This document shows positions 34,182 to 44,400 of a DNA stretch of 64,000 nucleotides, piece by piece. Position numbers and translations under genes: made by a program. This DNA comes from Shewanella putrefaciens (lineage in GTDB: Bacteria; Pseudomonadota; Gammaproteobacteria; Enterobacterales; Shewanellaceae): NCBI RefSeq assembly GCF_016406325.1, contig NZ_CP066370.1, forward strand, positions 4,154,001 through 4,218,000, in the 5' to 3' direction. Within the stretch, counting starts at the first letter, position 1. Every line of letters starts with the position of its first letter. The notes beneath the pieces are model-generated. The model ran no database searches, was not told the origin of the DNA, and saw only the letters and a list, made by a program, of their open reading frames with translations.

Positions 34182-35903
34182 ATGCGGACCGAAAATACAG
34201 CCACACTCAATCTTATTTGGGGCGCACTTATTCTTGAGGAACTTGCACGCATTGGGGTGCAACATGTGTGTATGGCGCCGGGCTCACGTTCAACTCCTTT
34301 AACCCTTGCTGCTGCCCAACAAACAAAGCTGAAACGCCACCTGCATTTTGATGAACGTGGATTAGGTTTTATGGCCTTAGGTCTTGCTAAAGCAAGCCGA
34401 GCTCCCGTCGCTATTATCACCACCTCAGGTACTGCTGTCGCCAACTTATATCCTGCAATCGTTGAAGCTTGGCTCACCCATGTACCTTTAATCGTCTTGA
34501 GTGGTGATCGCCCGCCAGAATTGCTCGACTGTGGCGCAAACCAAGCCATAGTTCAGCCCGGTATTTTTGCTCATTACGCCAAGCAAATTAACTTGCCAAC
34601 ACCCGATGCACACATTGCACCACAGGCATTACTCACCACCATTGATGAAGCGGTGGCAAATCAGACTCGTCCTGTGCATATCAACTGCATGTACCGTGAA
34701 CCTTTGTACCCAAGTGAGCTAGGCGCCCCTATTCTCGATACCGAATCGCCCTACCTCAAACCCTTGCAAACTTGGCTGCAATTGTCGCGGCCTTATACTC
34801 AATACGGTAAATATAAGCAGGTAAGCAACCCTAGTGACGATGCAATAATGCGTTTCGTCCATGGAAAGGGGGTCATTGTTGCTGGCACATTAACCCCTGA
34901 ACAAGATCCACAACAGCTCATTGCCCTATCGCAAAAAATTGGTTGGCCTCTACTCACGGATGCCCAATCACAATTGCGCCAGCACCCCGCTGCCATCGGA
35001 AATATTGACCAACTATTACAACATCCAAAGGCGCGTAATCTATTACAAGAAGCGGATCGTGTACTCGTATTTGGTGGCCGTTTATTATCAAAACGCTTAA
35101 TAAGTTATTTAGCAGAGCAGCACTGGCACAGTTACTGGCAAGTGTTGCCAGAGCAAAACCGACTCGACCCTAGCCATAATGCCAAGCATGTTTGGCATGC
35201 CAATGCCGCACAATTTACAGCATTAAATTGGTATCGGTCTTCCTCCGCGAACTGGGCCAATACCCTCATTACCTATAATGATGAACTACATAACTTATTT
35301 GTTCGCAATATCGATCACGGGGAATTTGGCGAGGCGCAGGTTGTACGCGCTATTGCAAATACTCGTCCACTAGAACAACAACTGTTTATCGGCAATAGTC
35401 TGCCCGTTCGCTTATACGACATGTATGCCCCAGTCAGTTGCTGCACTGCCACCACTTATACTAACCGCGGCGCCTCGGGCATTGACGGTTTACTGGCAAC
35501 GGCTTGTGGCCTTGCAGCCCATGAAGGTAAACCTACAAGTTTGATCATTGGCGATTTATCCCAATTGCATGACCTTAACTCGCTGGCTATTGCCAAAAGC
35601 TTAGCTAGCCCATTAGTGATCGTGATCCTCAATAATGATGGCGGCAATATCTTCAATCTGCTGCCTGTTCCTAATGAACAAGTGCGCAATGACTACTATC
35701 GACTCAGCCACGGCTTAGAATTTGGTTACGCCGCAGCCATGTTTAATCTGCCCTATAATCAAGTAGATAATTTAGCTGATTTTCAAGATAGCTATAATGA
35801 AGCGCTAGATTTTCAAGGGGCTTCGATCATTGAAGTCAATGTCAGCCAAACACAAGCCAGTGACCAAATTGCTGAGCTCAACCTGTGGGTGAAACAAAGC
35901 TAA
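34182..35903 (+). CDS. menD: MenD, SEPHCHC synthase (menaquinone synthesis)
   Basis: Thiamine-diphosphate enzyme of 573 residues that joins isochorismate to a succinyl semialdehyde unit from 2-oxoglutarate, the first committed step of menaquinone synthesis. Visible features are the N-terminal [16 protein letters not shown] pyrophosphate-domain motif, a conserved segment ending QPGIFAHYA, and the C-terminal thiamine-diphosphate/metal motif [12 protein letters not shown] ... [10 protein letters not shown]. It is the first gene of menDHCE; its stop overlaps the menH start by one base. The ribosome-binding site before the ATG at 34182 is weak. Confidence 0.96.
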   Translation: MRTENTATLNLIWGALILEELARIGVQHVCMAPGSRSTPLTLAAAQQTKLKRHLHFDERGLGFMALGLAKASRAPVAIITTSGTAVANLYPAIVEAWLTHVPLIVLSGDRPPELLDCGANQAIVQPGIFAHYAKQINLPTPDAHIAPQALLTTIDEAVANQTRPVHINCMYREPLYPSELGAPILDTESPYLKPLQTWLQLSRPYTQYGKYKQVSNPSDDAIMRFVHGKGVIVAGTLTPEQDPQQLIALSQKIGWPLLTDAQSQLRQHPAAIGNIDQLLQHPKARNLLQEADRVLVFGGRLLSKRLISYLAEQHWHSYWQVLPEQNRLDPSHNAKHVWHANAAQFTALNWYRSSSANWANTLITYNDELHNLFVRNIDHGEFGEAQVVRAIANTRPLEQQLFIGNSLPVRLYDMYAPVSCCTATTYTNRGASGIDGLLATACGLAAHEGKPTSLIIGDLSQLHDLNSLAIAKSLASPLVIVILNNDGGNIFNLLPVPNEQVRNDYYRLSHGLEFGYAAAMFNLPYNQVDNLADFQDSYNEALDFQGASIIEVNVSQTQASDQIAELNLWVKQS

Positions 35904-36691
35904 TGCCAACCATGGCCCGTTACGGTGAAACATCACTACCGGTCTTAGTATTACTACACGGTTTTTTAGGTACTAAGGCTGACTGGTTGCCGTTAATGCC
36001 AGTGCTAAGTCAGCACTTTCATTGCATTTGTGTGGATCTGCCAGGCCATGGTGATAATCAAGACGAGTTAGCGCCAACCGAGTTGGAGGGATTTAGCCAA
36101 TGTGTGGAAAATGTGATCGCACACCTTGATGGGCTCCATATAGGTCAATTCCACCTTTATGGCTATTCTCTCGGTGGCCGTATTGCTCTTCACCTTGCCA
36201 ATACTTACCCACAAAGGTTACTGAGCTTAACCCTCGAATCCTGTCATCCGGGGCTAGATGATCTGGAAGAAAAAACCACCAGAGCCAGTAATGATGCACT
36301 GTGGGCAGATCGTTTAATGAGGTTAAGTAGCAAAGAGTTTCTGGCCTTGTGGTACCAACAGGCGGTTTTCGCCGATATGAGCACAACCAAACGCCAAAGT
36401 CTGATTGATTTACGCACAAAAGCATTAGATCAACACCCCAAACAAAAACTACAACAGATCTATCTTGCGACTTCACTTGCCAAGCAAGCATCCCTGTGGA
36501 ATGTCCCTTCACAATTAACCTGCGAATGCCATTTTTTTGCGGGCACTGAAGATAGTAAATTTTCGGCCATTGCCGAAAAATGGCAACAGCAAGCGCCTAT
36601 TCTCCTCCATAGCATTCACGGCGCAGGACACAACATACACCAAATGGCACCCGCTGCATTAATCTCAAAAATCGTGGCCTTGCTAGGGTAA
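35903..36691 (+). CDS. menH: MenH, SHCHC synthase (alpha/beta hydrolase fold)
   Basis: Protein of 262 residues of the alpha/beta hydrolase fold that eliminates pyruvate from SEPHCHC in menaquinone synthesis. The oxyanion segment HGFLGTKADW, nucleophile elbow GYSLGGRIALHLA and C-terminal His motif GAGHNIHQ provide the Ser-Asp-His set. The start is the ATG at 35903 within TAATG, overlapping the menD stop; an ATG three codons later is possible. The assignment rests on fold motifs plus its position between menD and menC. Confidence 0.92.
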   Translation: MPTMARYGETSLPVLVLLHGFLGTKADWLPLMPVLSQHFHCICVDLPGHGDNQDELAPTELEGFSQCVENVIAHLDGLHIGQFHLYGYSLGGRIALHLANTYPQRLLSLTLESCHPGLDDLEEKTTRASNDALWADRLMRLSSKEFLALWYQQAVFADMSTTKRQSLIDLRTKALDQHPKQKLQQIYLATSLAKQASLWNVPSQLTCECHFFAGTEDSKFSAIAEKWQQQAPILLHSIHGAGHNIHQMAPAALISKIVALLG

Positions 36692-36718
36692 TTTACCGAA
36701 TAAAAATGTAGGAAACCT

Positions 36719-37813
36719 ATGATCTTAACTTCGCTTAGCTTGTATCAATATCGACTACCACTTGAGGTATTACTCCCCGTTGGTAAGCAACGAATCGATC
36801 ACAGAGCAGGGTTAGTCTTGCAAGCCTTTGCCAGTGCTAACGATAGAGATACACAGGTTGAAGTGGACATTGCCCCGCTCTCAGGTATTGATATTGAGCA
36901 GCACGATATTTTAGGATTTAGCCGCGAAAACCTCGCCCAAGTACGAAGTGCATTAACAGCGTTATTACCTCAGCTTTGTGGGCAACACATCGATAAACTT
37001 ATCGACTTTTCCGAGCAAACGCCTTATCCCTCATTAGCATTCGGCTTAAGTCTGCTGCATGCTAAATTAATGGGAAAACTCGCGACGGTAAGGCCGCAAA
37101 ACAGCACTGTGCCTTTGATTTATCATCCAACCGATGCGAGTAAGGCTCTGCTTGCGAAAAAAATTGCCCATCTGGGCAAGGATGTTCGCTCCGTAAAAGT
37201 CAAAGTCGCACAGACCTCTATCGAAGATGAGCTAAGTTTAATTTATGGTATTTTAAGTACACGGCCGGACATCAAATTACGTTTGGATGCAAACCGCGGT
37301 TTTAGCTTGGAACAAGCCATCACATTTGCCGCCTGCTTGCCATTAGAGGCTATCGAATATATCGAAGAACCTTGCCATAACCCACGGGATAACCCTGCAT
37401 TTTATCAAGCCATAGGGCTGCCCTTTGCCTTGGATGAATCGCTAAATGATCCTGAATATCAATTTGAGATGTATAAGGGACTCGCGGCAATCATTATTAA
37501 GCCAATGTTACTCGGTAGCCTCGAAAAACTATCTCAGTTAATCGATATCGCACAAAACCATGGCGTGCGTTGCATTTTAAGCTCCAGCCTTGAAAGCAGT
37601 TTAGGTATCCGTGATTTAGCACATTTAGCGACAATCCTCACACCCGATGAAACCCCGGGTCTGGATACCTTAAACGCCTTTAGCCAAGATTTAATCGTGT
37701 CATCGGGTAAAACCCAATGCCTAACACTCTCACAGCTTGAACTTATCGCGCAGCATACTACCCACGCAAAAACCAATACCGATAATGAATTGGCAGAAGC
37801 GAAGGGGGAGTAG
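36719..37813 (+). CDS. menC: MenC, o-succinylbenzoate synthase
   Basis: Enolase-superfamily dehydratase of 364 residues converting SHCHC to o-succinylbenzoate. The superfamily catalytic set is visible in order: the Lys pair in VKVKV, metal ligands in LRLDANRG (Asp), YIEEPC (Glu) and ALDES (Asp), and the second Lys in IIKPMLLG. AGGAAA lies just before the ATG. It sits 27 bases after menH. Its C-terminus is followed directly by menE, whose start lies one base past the menC stop. Confidence 0.95.
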   Translation: MILTSLSLYQYRLPLEVLLPVGKQRIDHRAGLVLQAFASANDRDTQVEVDIAPLSGIDIEQHDILGFSRENLAQVRSALTALLPQLCGQHIDKLIDFSEQTPYPSLAFGLSLLHAKLMGKLATVRPQNSTVPLIYHPTDASKALLAKKIAHLGKDVRSVKVKVAQTSIEDELSLIYGILSTRPDIKLRLDANRGFSLEQAITFAACLPLEAIEYIEEPCHNPRDNPAFYQAIGLPFALDESLNDPEYQFEMYKGLAAIIIKPMLLGSLEKLSQLIDIAQNHGVRCILSSSLESSLGIRDLAHLATILTPDETPGLDTLNAFSQDLIVSSGKTQCLTLSQLELIAQHTTHAKTNTDNELAEAKGE

Positions 37814-37814
37814 C

Positions 37815-39227
37815 GTGTTATTTCCCCTTACCGCCATATCCCCCTTACACCAAGCAGCAAGGGATTTTCCACAACAAACAGCCATCACGCTAGCTGGACA
37901 AGGCATCAATTATCAGACGCTAAGCCAACAGGTTATCGCCCTTGGCGAGCAATTAACGGCATTGGGTATAAAGGAAGGCAATCCCGTTGCCTGTATTTCT
38001 ATTAATAACCTTGAAATGATCTGCCTATATTGGGCCTGTATCGATATTGGTGCGATATTTTTCCCAATTTCGCCACGCTTCCCCACCACGCAAGTACAAG
38101 CACTCATTGATACCCATCAAGTGGACTATTATTGGAGCCCAACACCTGACTCCGCATTGCGACATTGTAGCCCCTTAGAACTGCAGTTTAATCTTCTGAG
38201 TACTCAGTCCGCAAAATCAATAGATTTTACGCGCCCAAGCAATGTGATTTTAACCTCTGGCTCAAGTGGTTTTCCTAAAGCGGCGGTGCATTGCTTAGCC
38301 AATCATATTGCCAATGCCGAAGGTGCGCGCTGTGTCATCCCTTTAGAAAAGGGAGACGCTTGGTTACTCTCTCTACCGTTATTTCATATCGGTGGCCTTG
38401 CCATCCTGAATCGCTGTGCCTTAGTTGGTGCCAGTGTAGCCATGCCAGATCCCGTTATCAGCCTAAATCAGCAGATAACGCGTGATAAACTCACCCATGT
38501 TTCTTTAGTGCCCGCACAACTTATCAAGCTACTGAGTGACGAAAATGGGAAGCTTGAAAGTATCAAAGCATTGCTACTCGGCGGCGGCGCTATTTCGACA
38601 GATTTACTCAACCAGCTTAAATTGCGCAATATTGCGAGTTTTACCAGTTATGGCATGACAGAAATGGGCTCGCAGATCACCACAGGCTCGGCCTTAAGTG
38701 ACGGCAGCAGTGGCAAACTACTCCCCAAACGTGAGCTTAAAATAGCAGACGGTGTGATTTGGGTGCGCGGTGAATGCCTGTTTATGGGCTATCTCACTGC
38801 GGATGGAATACAAAAGTGCGTTGATAAAGCGGGTTGGTTTTATACCAAAGACAGGGGCGAGTGCGATGCCAATGGTAATCTGCATATCCTTGGCCGCGTC
38901 GATAATATGTTTATCTGTGGCGGTGAGAACATTCAGCCAGAAGAAATTGAAGCGGCACTAAAACAACATCCTCTCATTGACGATGCTATCGTCTTTGCTG
39001 AGCCTGACGCACAATTTGGCCATCTCCCCGCTGCGATTGTACGCGGAAAAATCACCGAAGATATGACCACAATCGCAACTGAACTCGAACCCTTTCTCGC
39101 CGACAAAATTGCCCGCTTCAAACGCCCACGCCACTATTACCCATGGCCTGAAGATAGTGAACAAATGGGGCTAAAGGTGAATAGAAAATCTATAGTTAAT
39201 AGCATAGGAAAACAATCTAACCACTAA
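37815..39227 (+). CDS. menE: MenE, o-succinylbenzoate-CoA ligase
   Basis: Adenylate-forming enzyme of 470 residues that activates o-succinylbenzoate with CoA. Family motifs are seen: the P-loop-like LTSGSSGFPKAAVH, a substrate-site segment TSYGMTEMGSQIT, the hinge motif GRVDNMFICGGENIQPEEIE, and a C-terminal catalytic Lys region (KFKRPRH-type, here ARFKRPRHYYPW). The start is GTG at 37815, directly after the menC stop with GGGGGAG upstream; an upstream ATG in the same frame would overlap menC by 77 bases. It is the last gene of the men cluster. Confidence 0.94.
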   Translation: MLFPLTAISPLHQAARDFPQQTAITLAGQGINYQTLSQQVIALGEQLTALGIKEGNPVACISINNLEMICLYWACIDIGAIFFPISPRFPTTQVQALIDTHQVDYYWSPTPDSALRHCSPLELQFNLLSTQSAKSIDFTRPSNVILTSGSSGFPKAAVHCLANHIANAEGARCVIPLEKGDAWLLSLPLFHIGGLAILNRCALVGASVAMPDPVISLNQQITRDKLTHVSLVPAQLIKLLSDENGKLESIKALLLGGGAISTDLLNQLKLRNIASFTSYGMTEMGSQITTGSALSDGSSGKLLPKRELKIADGVIWVRGECLFMGYLTADGIQKCVDKAGWFYTKDRGECDANGNLHILGRVDNMFICGGENIQPEEIEAALKQHPLIDDAIVFAEPDAQFGHLPAAIVRGKITEDMTTIATELEPFLADKIARFKRPRHYYPWPEDSEQMGLKVNRKSIVNSIGKQSNH

Positions 39228-39242
39228 TAACTCAAAATAGAT

Positions 39243-40463
39243 CTACTGTGGTTCCCTCTGCTGTGAACTTGCTGGGAAAAAACGTTGAATAAATGTTTGT
39301 TCATCAATGGGACGAGAAAAACAAAACCCCTGCCCTATAGTACAACCAAGCTGTTGCAATAATACTAATTGCGAGTTTGTTTCGATACCTTCTATCACTA
39401 ATTCCATATTAAGTGCTTGAGATAAAGCAATAACACTCGAAATCGCAGCTTGACACCTAGGCTCAACACCTAATTCTCTAACAAAACAGCTATCTAACTT
39501 TATTTGAGAGAATGGCAATTCGCATAATCGCGCTAAAGAAGAATGGGCTGCACCAAAATCATCTATAGCAAGTTCAAAGCCTTGCATCCGGAGCCGGATT
39601 AGGTTTTCCATGTTAACAGCTGGCGCCGAAAGTAAGCCCGTTTCAGTTATCTCAAGCGTGATAGACCTTGGATGAATATTAAACCTCTTCACTATATCAA
39701 CAATACGATAAACTAATTTTGTGGAATTAAGTTGTGAAATATCAAGATTATAAGCGAGTGAGATTTGCTGTTCTTGCTCCAATAACTCTTGTTGTAATTG
39801 GCAACCTTGTTCAAATAATTGTAAAAACAACTCGTCGAGCAGGCCATAGGTAATTAATGGCTCAATAAACGCGGCAGGATTGAGAGTACCAAGTTCTGGA
39901 TGAATCCACCGAGCTAAAACTTCAACACCAGCCAAATTAAAGTTAGCAACATTGAATTTAGGTTGATAAAAACCGACAAATTGATGTTGATCAAGTGCCA
40001 ACTGAAAATCAGCTAATGTAAAATCTTTCGGCCTAATCTCAACCCGTGGAGTCGATATCACTTTTCTCTTTTGAGCTCGAGAATAGACAAATTTATCCAG
40101 CATACTTTGTAGATTATCAACAGAAGGACTTTTGCTTAAATCGCCAAGATACTCAAAATTAAGCATTTTTATCATTTGTGATACAGCTCGTCGCAGCTCT
40201 TTATCAATACAACTAAATAAGGCAACAGAAGCTATATCATATTTTGCTTTTGCTTTACGCAAAAATGATAAGCCATCAGTACCTGCCATCATTAAGTCAC
40301 ATATAACAATATCAGCACTATTATGAACATCAAGCCAAGTTAGTGCATCTTGGGCTGAACCGAATGCAAACACCTCTATATTCGCAAGAGATGCAAGATT
40401 ATGCTCAAGCACTGCACGTTGAAAGGGGTGGTCTTCTAAGACAATCACTCTAACCTTACTCAT
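39243..40463 (-). CDS. REC-EAL response regulator (RocR-like c-di-GMP phosphodiesterase)
   Basis: Response regulator of 406 residues: receiver domain (1-125, acidic pocket E10-D11, phospho-acceptor D56 in ICDLMMAG) and EAL domain (about 145-400). EAL catalytic residues are largely present: E181 in EVLARW, N239, E271, D301-D302, K322, E358 and Q378; the motif reads EVL, as in several active enzymes. Loop 6 reads DDFGAAHSS instead of the usual DDFG-T/A-G, a change at a position important for c-di-GMP control in RocR. The start is the ATG at 40463 with AAAGGG upstream. It is divergent from the LuxR-type regulator and sensor, matching Pseudomonas rocR/rocA1/rocS1 organisation. Probably phosphorylated by the adjacent sensor. 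Confidence 0.88.
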   Translation of the reverse strand: MSKVRVIVLEDHPFQRAVLEHNLASLANIEVFAFGSAQDALTWLDVHNSADIVICDLMMAGTDGLSFLRKAKAKYDIASVALFSCIDKELRRAVSQMIKMLNFEYLGDLSKSPSVDNLQSMLDKFVYSRAQKRKVISTPRVEIRPKDFTLADFQLALDQHQFVGFYQPKFNVANFNLAGVEVLARWIHPELGTLNPAAFIEPLITYGLLDELFLQLFEQGCQLQQELLEQEQQISLAYNLDISQLNSTKLVYRIVDIVKRFNIHPRSITLEITETGLLSAPAVNMENLIRLRMQGFELAIDDFGAAHSSLARLCELPFSQIKLDSCFVRELGVEPRCQAAISSVIALSQALNMELVIEGIETNSQLVLLQQLGCTIGQGFCFSRPIDEQTFIQRFFPASSQQREPQ

Positions 40464-40792
40464 TAAATACCCTTTAAAATTAAAAGTTTGAATAAATAAA
40501 TGATTTTTATATTCTCGCGGTAGAAAGCTGTAAAACCAAGATATTGATAGTCCGCTATAATTTAAACAACTCAATGTTCAGAACCCATGATACAAATACA
40601 CACAGATGTTTATGAATTTAAAAAAAAGAGAATTACTATGCTCAAATTCATCTAACTTCCATTATTTTACGACTATTATTTAAAAGAAATTGCTGAAAAG
40701 TATGTAGGAAAAGTCTTAATCAGTTAGTTTTATTTCACACGAATGCTTTACAAAGGATAAAATCTGTACTCAATAGTTACGGAGTTACATGA
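40464..40792. other. Divergent regulatory region of the Roc-like system
   Basis: About 330 very AT-rich bases between the REC-EAL gene and the LuxR-type gene. It must hold both promoters and probably binding sites for the LuxR-type regulator, but I cannot single out a repeat. No gene seen. Confidence 0.5.
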
Positions 40793-41383
40793 ATGAAAAG
40801 AAAAGTATTAATAGTCGATGATCATCCCGTTGTTGTTTTGGCACTAAAGATCATTCTAGAACAAAGTGGCTTTGAAGTTATAGCTGAAACCAATAATGGT
40901 GTTGATGCCTTGAAGCTTATGAAGGCTCTTTCACCTGATGCAGTGATTCTCGATATTGGCATTCCACAATTAGATGGCTTGGAAGTGATAGAAAGATCAA
41001 GAAAGCTATCTAAGTGTCCTCCAATTTTAGTGCTAACGGCACAGCCTTCTGAACATTTTATTTCTCGTTGCATTCAAGCTGGAGCATCAGGATTTGTCTC
41101 TAAACAAAAAGACATGAATGAGGTTACTGGTGCTCTAAAAGCAATTATCACTGGTCATTCCTACTTCCCGATAATAAGCAATAACAATATGATTTCAAAA
41201 TCGAATCAAGATGAGGCCGAACTCGTAAAAAAGCTTTCAACTCGCGAAATGGTGGTATTGCAACATTTAGCGATTGGTTTATCCAATAAAGAGATAGCTG
41301 AACGCATGCTGCTAAGTAACAAAACCATTAGTACATATAAAACCAGATTGCTTGATAAGTTAAATGCAAAAAAACTTAGTTGA
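40793..41383 (+). CDS. NarL/LuxR-type response regulator (BvgA/EvgA/RocA-like)
   Basis: Response regulator of 196 residues. The receiver domain has D9-D10, phospho-acceptor D54 (VILDIGIPQLDG) and a conserved LTAQ switch. The C-terminal LuxR-type helix-turn-helix is complete (LSTREMVVLQHLAIGLSNKEIAERMLLSNKTISTYKTRLLDKL). The start is the ATG at 40793 with GGAG eight bases upstream. It is followed by the BvgS/EvgS-like sensor 33 bases downstream, so the two form an operon. It probably activates the neighbouring fimbrial genes, as BvgA, RocA1 and relatives do; inferred from family and position. Confidence 0.92.
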   Translation: MKRKVLIVDDHPVVVLALKIILEQSGFEVIAETNNGVDALKLMKALSPDAVILDIGIPQLDGLEVIERSRKLSKCPPILVLTAQPSEHFISRCIQAGASGFVSKQKDMNEVTGALKAIITGHSYFPIISNNNMISKSNQDEAELVKKLSTREMVVLQHLAIGLSNKEIAERMLLSNKTISTYKTRLLDKLNAKKLS

Positions 41384-41416
41384 TATAATTGAGATCGCAA
41401 AAAGGCAAAGCTTAAT

Positions 41417-44400
41417 ATGAAAAAATTTATGTTCATTTTTATATTAACCCTAAGTTCAACATACTCAGCAGCACATGAAAGTAAATTTACTAATTATGAT
41501 CTAATTGGGTATTCTGAAAAGCCTTTGCTACTAATAAACCTCTCACCAGATGAGATAAGTACGCTCGAAAAATATAGAGTCCTAAATATAGGAATATCTG
41601 CTCCCGATTATCCACCATTTGACATGACTGTTAATGGTGAACAAAAAATTTACAAAGGAATTAGTGCCGACTATATATATATTATTGCTAAAATGCTTAA
41701 TATTGAAATCAATATTCATCGTTATATCTCTCGGGAGAAAGCAATTACTGCAGCGCTCAATGGAGAGGTTGATCTAATTACTACTGCCAATAAATTCGAG
41801 CAGATGCATGGGCTTATTTTAAGTACTCCCTATACTATTGATAAACCATCTATATTCAAAAATGCTAACTTAGGTGAGCATGAACAGATTAAATCAATGT
41901 CCATGGCCTATGAGTACCTACCAGATGAGGCAATTACAGACATTTATCCCAACAGAAAATTACTCAAATTTTCCTCCAGACAAGCTGCAGTTGCTGCGGC
42001 AGCACTTAAGCAGGTTGATGTCGTGATAGTTGATCAAGTATCAGCTAACTATCTAATAAACAATAGCTTCCCTGGAAGACTCAAACTGGATACTCACCTA
42101 TCTTTAAATTCCCATGGTAGCGCTTTTGCTGCAACAGAACAGAATAAGGCATTAATAGATATAATTAACAAATCTATTAACAATATTTCACTCGAACAAA
42201 GAAAGTTGATTAGAAAGCGCTGGAGTGGTGGAGGAAGTACTATTCCTTTTACCTCGGAACTCCCTTCTTTTACCGCAGAAGAGAAAGCTTGGTTACAAAA
42301 TAACCCCAGCATAACAGTAGCAATTAATAAGTACGCAGCACCACTAACATATCTTGACGATACACATAATGCCAATGGATTTGGTGTTGAGGTACTAGAA
42401 CTTATACAAATGTATTCAGGACTAAAGTTTGATTATGTTGTTAATAATCGATTTTCAGAACAAATTAGTTCTGTTCTCAACCATAAAGCCATGATGACAA
42501 TATACTCTCCCACTGAAGATATTGACAAAAATATTGTTTTTACGAAAGAGTTTTCTAATTCTCCCTATGTGTTAGTTACACAAAAATATACACTTACTCC
42601 AGATATTAACGCAATTGTCGTACCAGATGGTATATTTAACAACAATATACTTAGAAAAATAAATACTAACGCCGACATCACAATTGCAGACAATTATATT
42701 GAAGCCATGAATGATATAGCGACTGGAGCTACAAAAGCGACTATTGCTCCTCTAGTTTTAGCTGATTTTTATGTAAACAGTTATTTCAGCGATACGTTAG
42801 AAGTAAGTAAGATCATAGATGAAATACCAAGAGCGTCTGTAGCATTTGGAATGGCAGGCTCGAACGCATTACTTAAGAGCATACTAAATAAAACATTAGC
42901 AGTTATTCCTCCTGACGAATTGCAAATGGCAGAGAATCGCTGGCGCCGTAATGCTCTACCTGCACGCCAAAGTTGGAAAGATTATAAATACACAATTTAC
43001 ACTGTTGTAATTGCCTCAACGATAATGATTTTAGTCTCCATTATTTGGGCTTTTTACACCCGAACTCATTATCGAAAACGATTACTGGCTAAAAAAGAAC
43101 TAAACCAGCAACTGCAATTCATGCAGTCTATCGTTGATGCCATACCTCATCCTATTTATGTAAGAAATAAGCAACGTGAACTGACTATGTGTAACGAGAG
43201 CTACCTTAATGCTTTTAAAGCATCACGTAAGGATTTGCTATATAAAAGCACAATAGAAGGAGCCAGTCGGTCACCAGAGGCCCCAATTGTAGATAAAGAA
43301 TATATACAGGCCTTAGAAGATGGTATTGCCGTTTTCAAAGATAGAGAACTTCACATAAATGGGGATAAATATAATATTTATCACTGGTTCAAATCATATG
43401 GTGATGAAGCAGGAAATGTTGAAGGGATTATTGGTGGTTGGATAGATGTGAGTGACAGAGTCAAGCTTATTGAAGAATTAGAACATGCAAAGGAAGTTGC
43501 AGATAGTGCAAGTCAAGCCAAAAGTACTTTCTTAGCGACTATGAGCCATGAAATTCGAACACCTATGAATGCCATCATCGGCATGTTAGAACTGGTATTA
43601 CAACGCACAAACTCACAGCAGTTTGATTTAAATTCAATCAAAGTTGCCTATGATTCAGCCAATGATCTACTTGAACTTATTGGAGATATCTTAGATATAG
43701 CTCGTATTGAAGCAGGTCAACTGTCGCTTTCGCCGATTAGGACCAATCTTAAGGCAATTACAACCTCTGTTGTGAGGGTCTTTGATGGGTTGGCTAGACA
43801 AAAAGGAATCACTTTGCAGTTAGATTTTGATCCTACTATTACTAATGATGTACTCGTTGACCCTATGAGGATTAAGCAAATACTGTCAAATTTAATTGGC
43901 AACGCTATTAAATTTACTGATAGCGGCGGAGTAAAAGTAGAAATTCAATCAGAAAATGTCACCAATACCACGCACACCATTCTATTTACTGTCACGGATA
44001 CAGGTATTGGCATTTCGGAAGATGATCAAGAGAAGCTATTTAGCCCCTTCAGCCAAGCTCATGGCACTCATAATACCCATGGCGGTACGGGGCTTGGGCT
44101 CATGATTAGCCGCTCTCTGTGTGAAATGATGGGTGGAAGTTTGATCCTTAAAAGCAAATTGTATCAAGGAACTCAAGTTAGAATGGAATTAACACTTACC
44201 CAACTAGAAACCGAGATCGTCAATAGTTCTTCGCCACTATTTACAGAGTCACATGAGTGTACCCCCATAGATATCTTAATTGTTGACGATCATCCTGCAA
44301 ATCGCTTGTTATTAGCCCAACAGCTTAAATATTTAGGCCATAGTGTTGATGAGGCAGAAAATGGTTTGACGGCCTTAGACATGTTCAAAAGCAAAAAATA

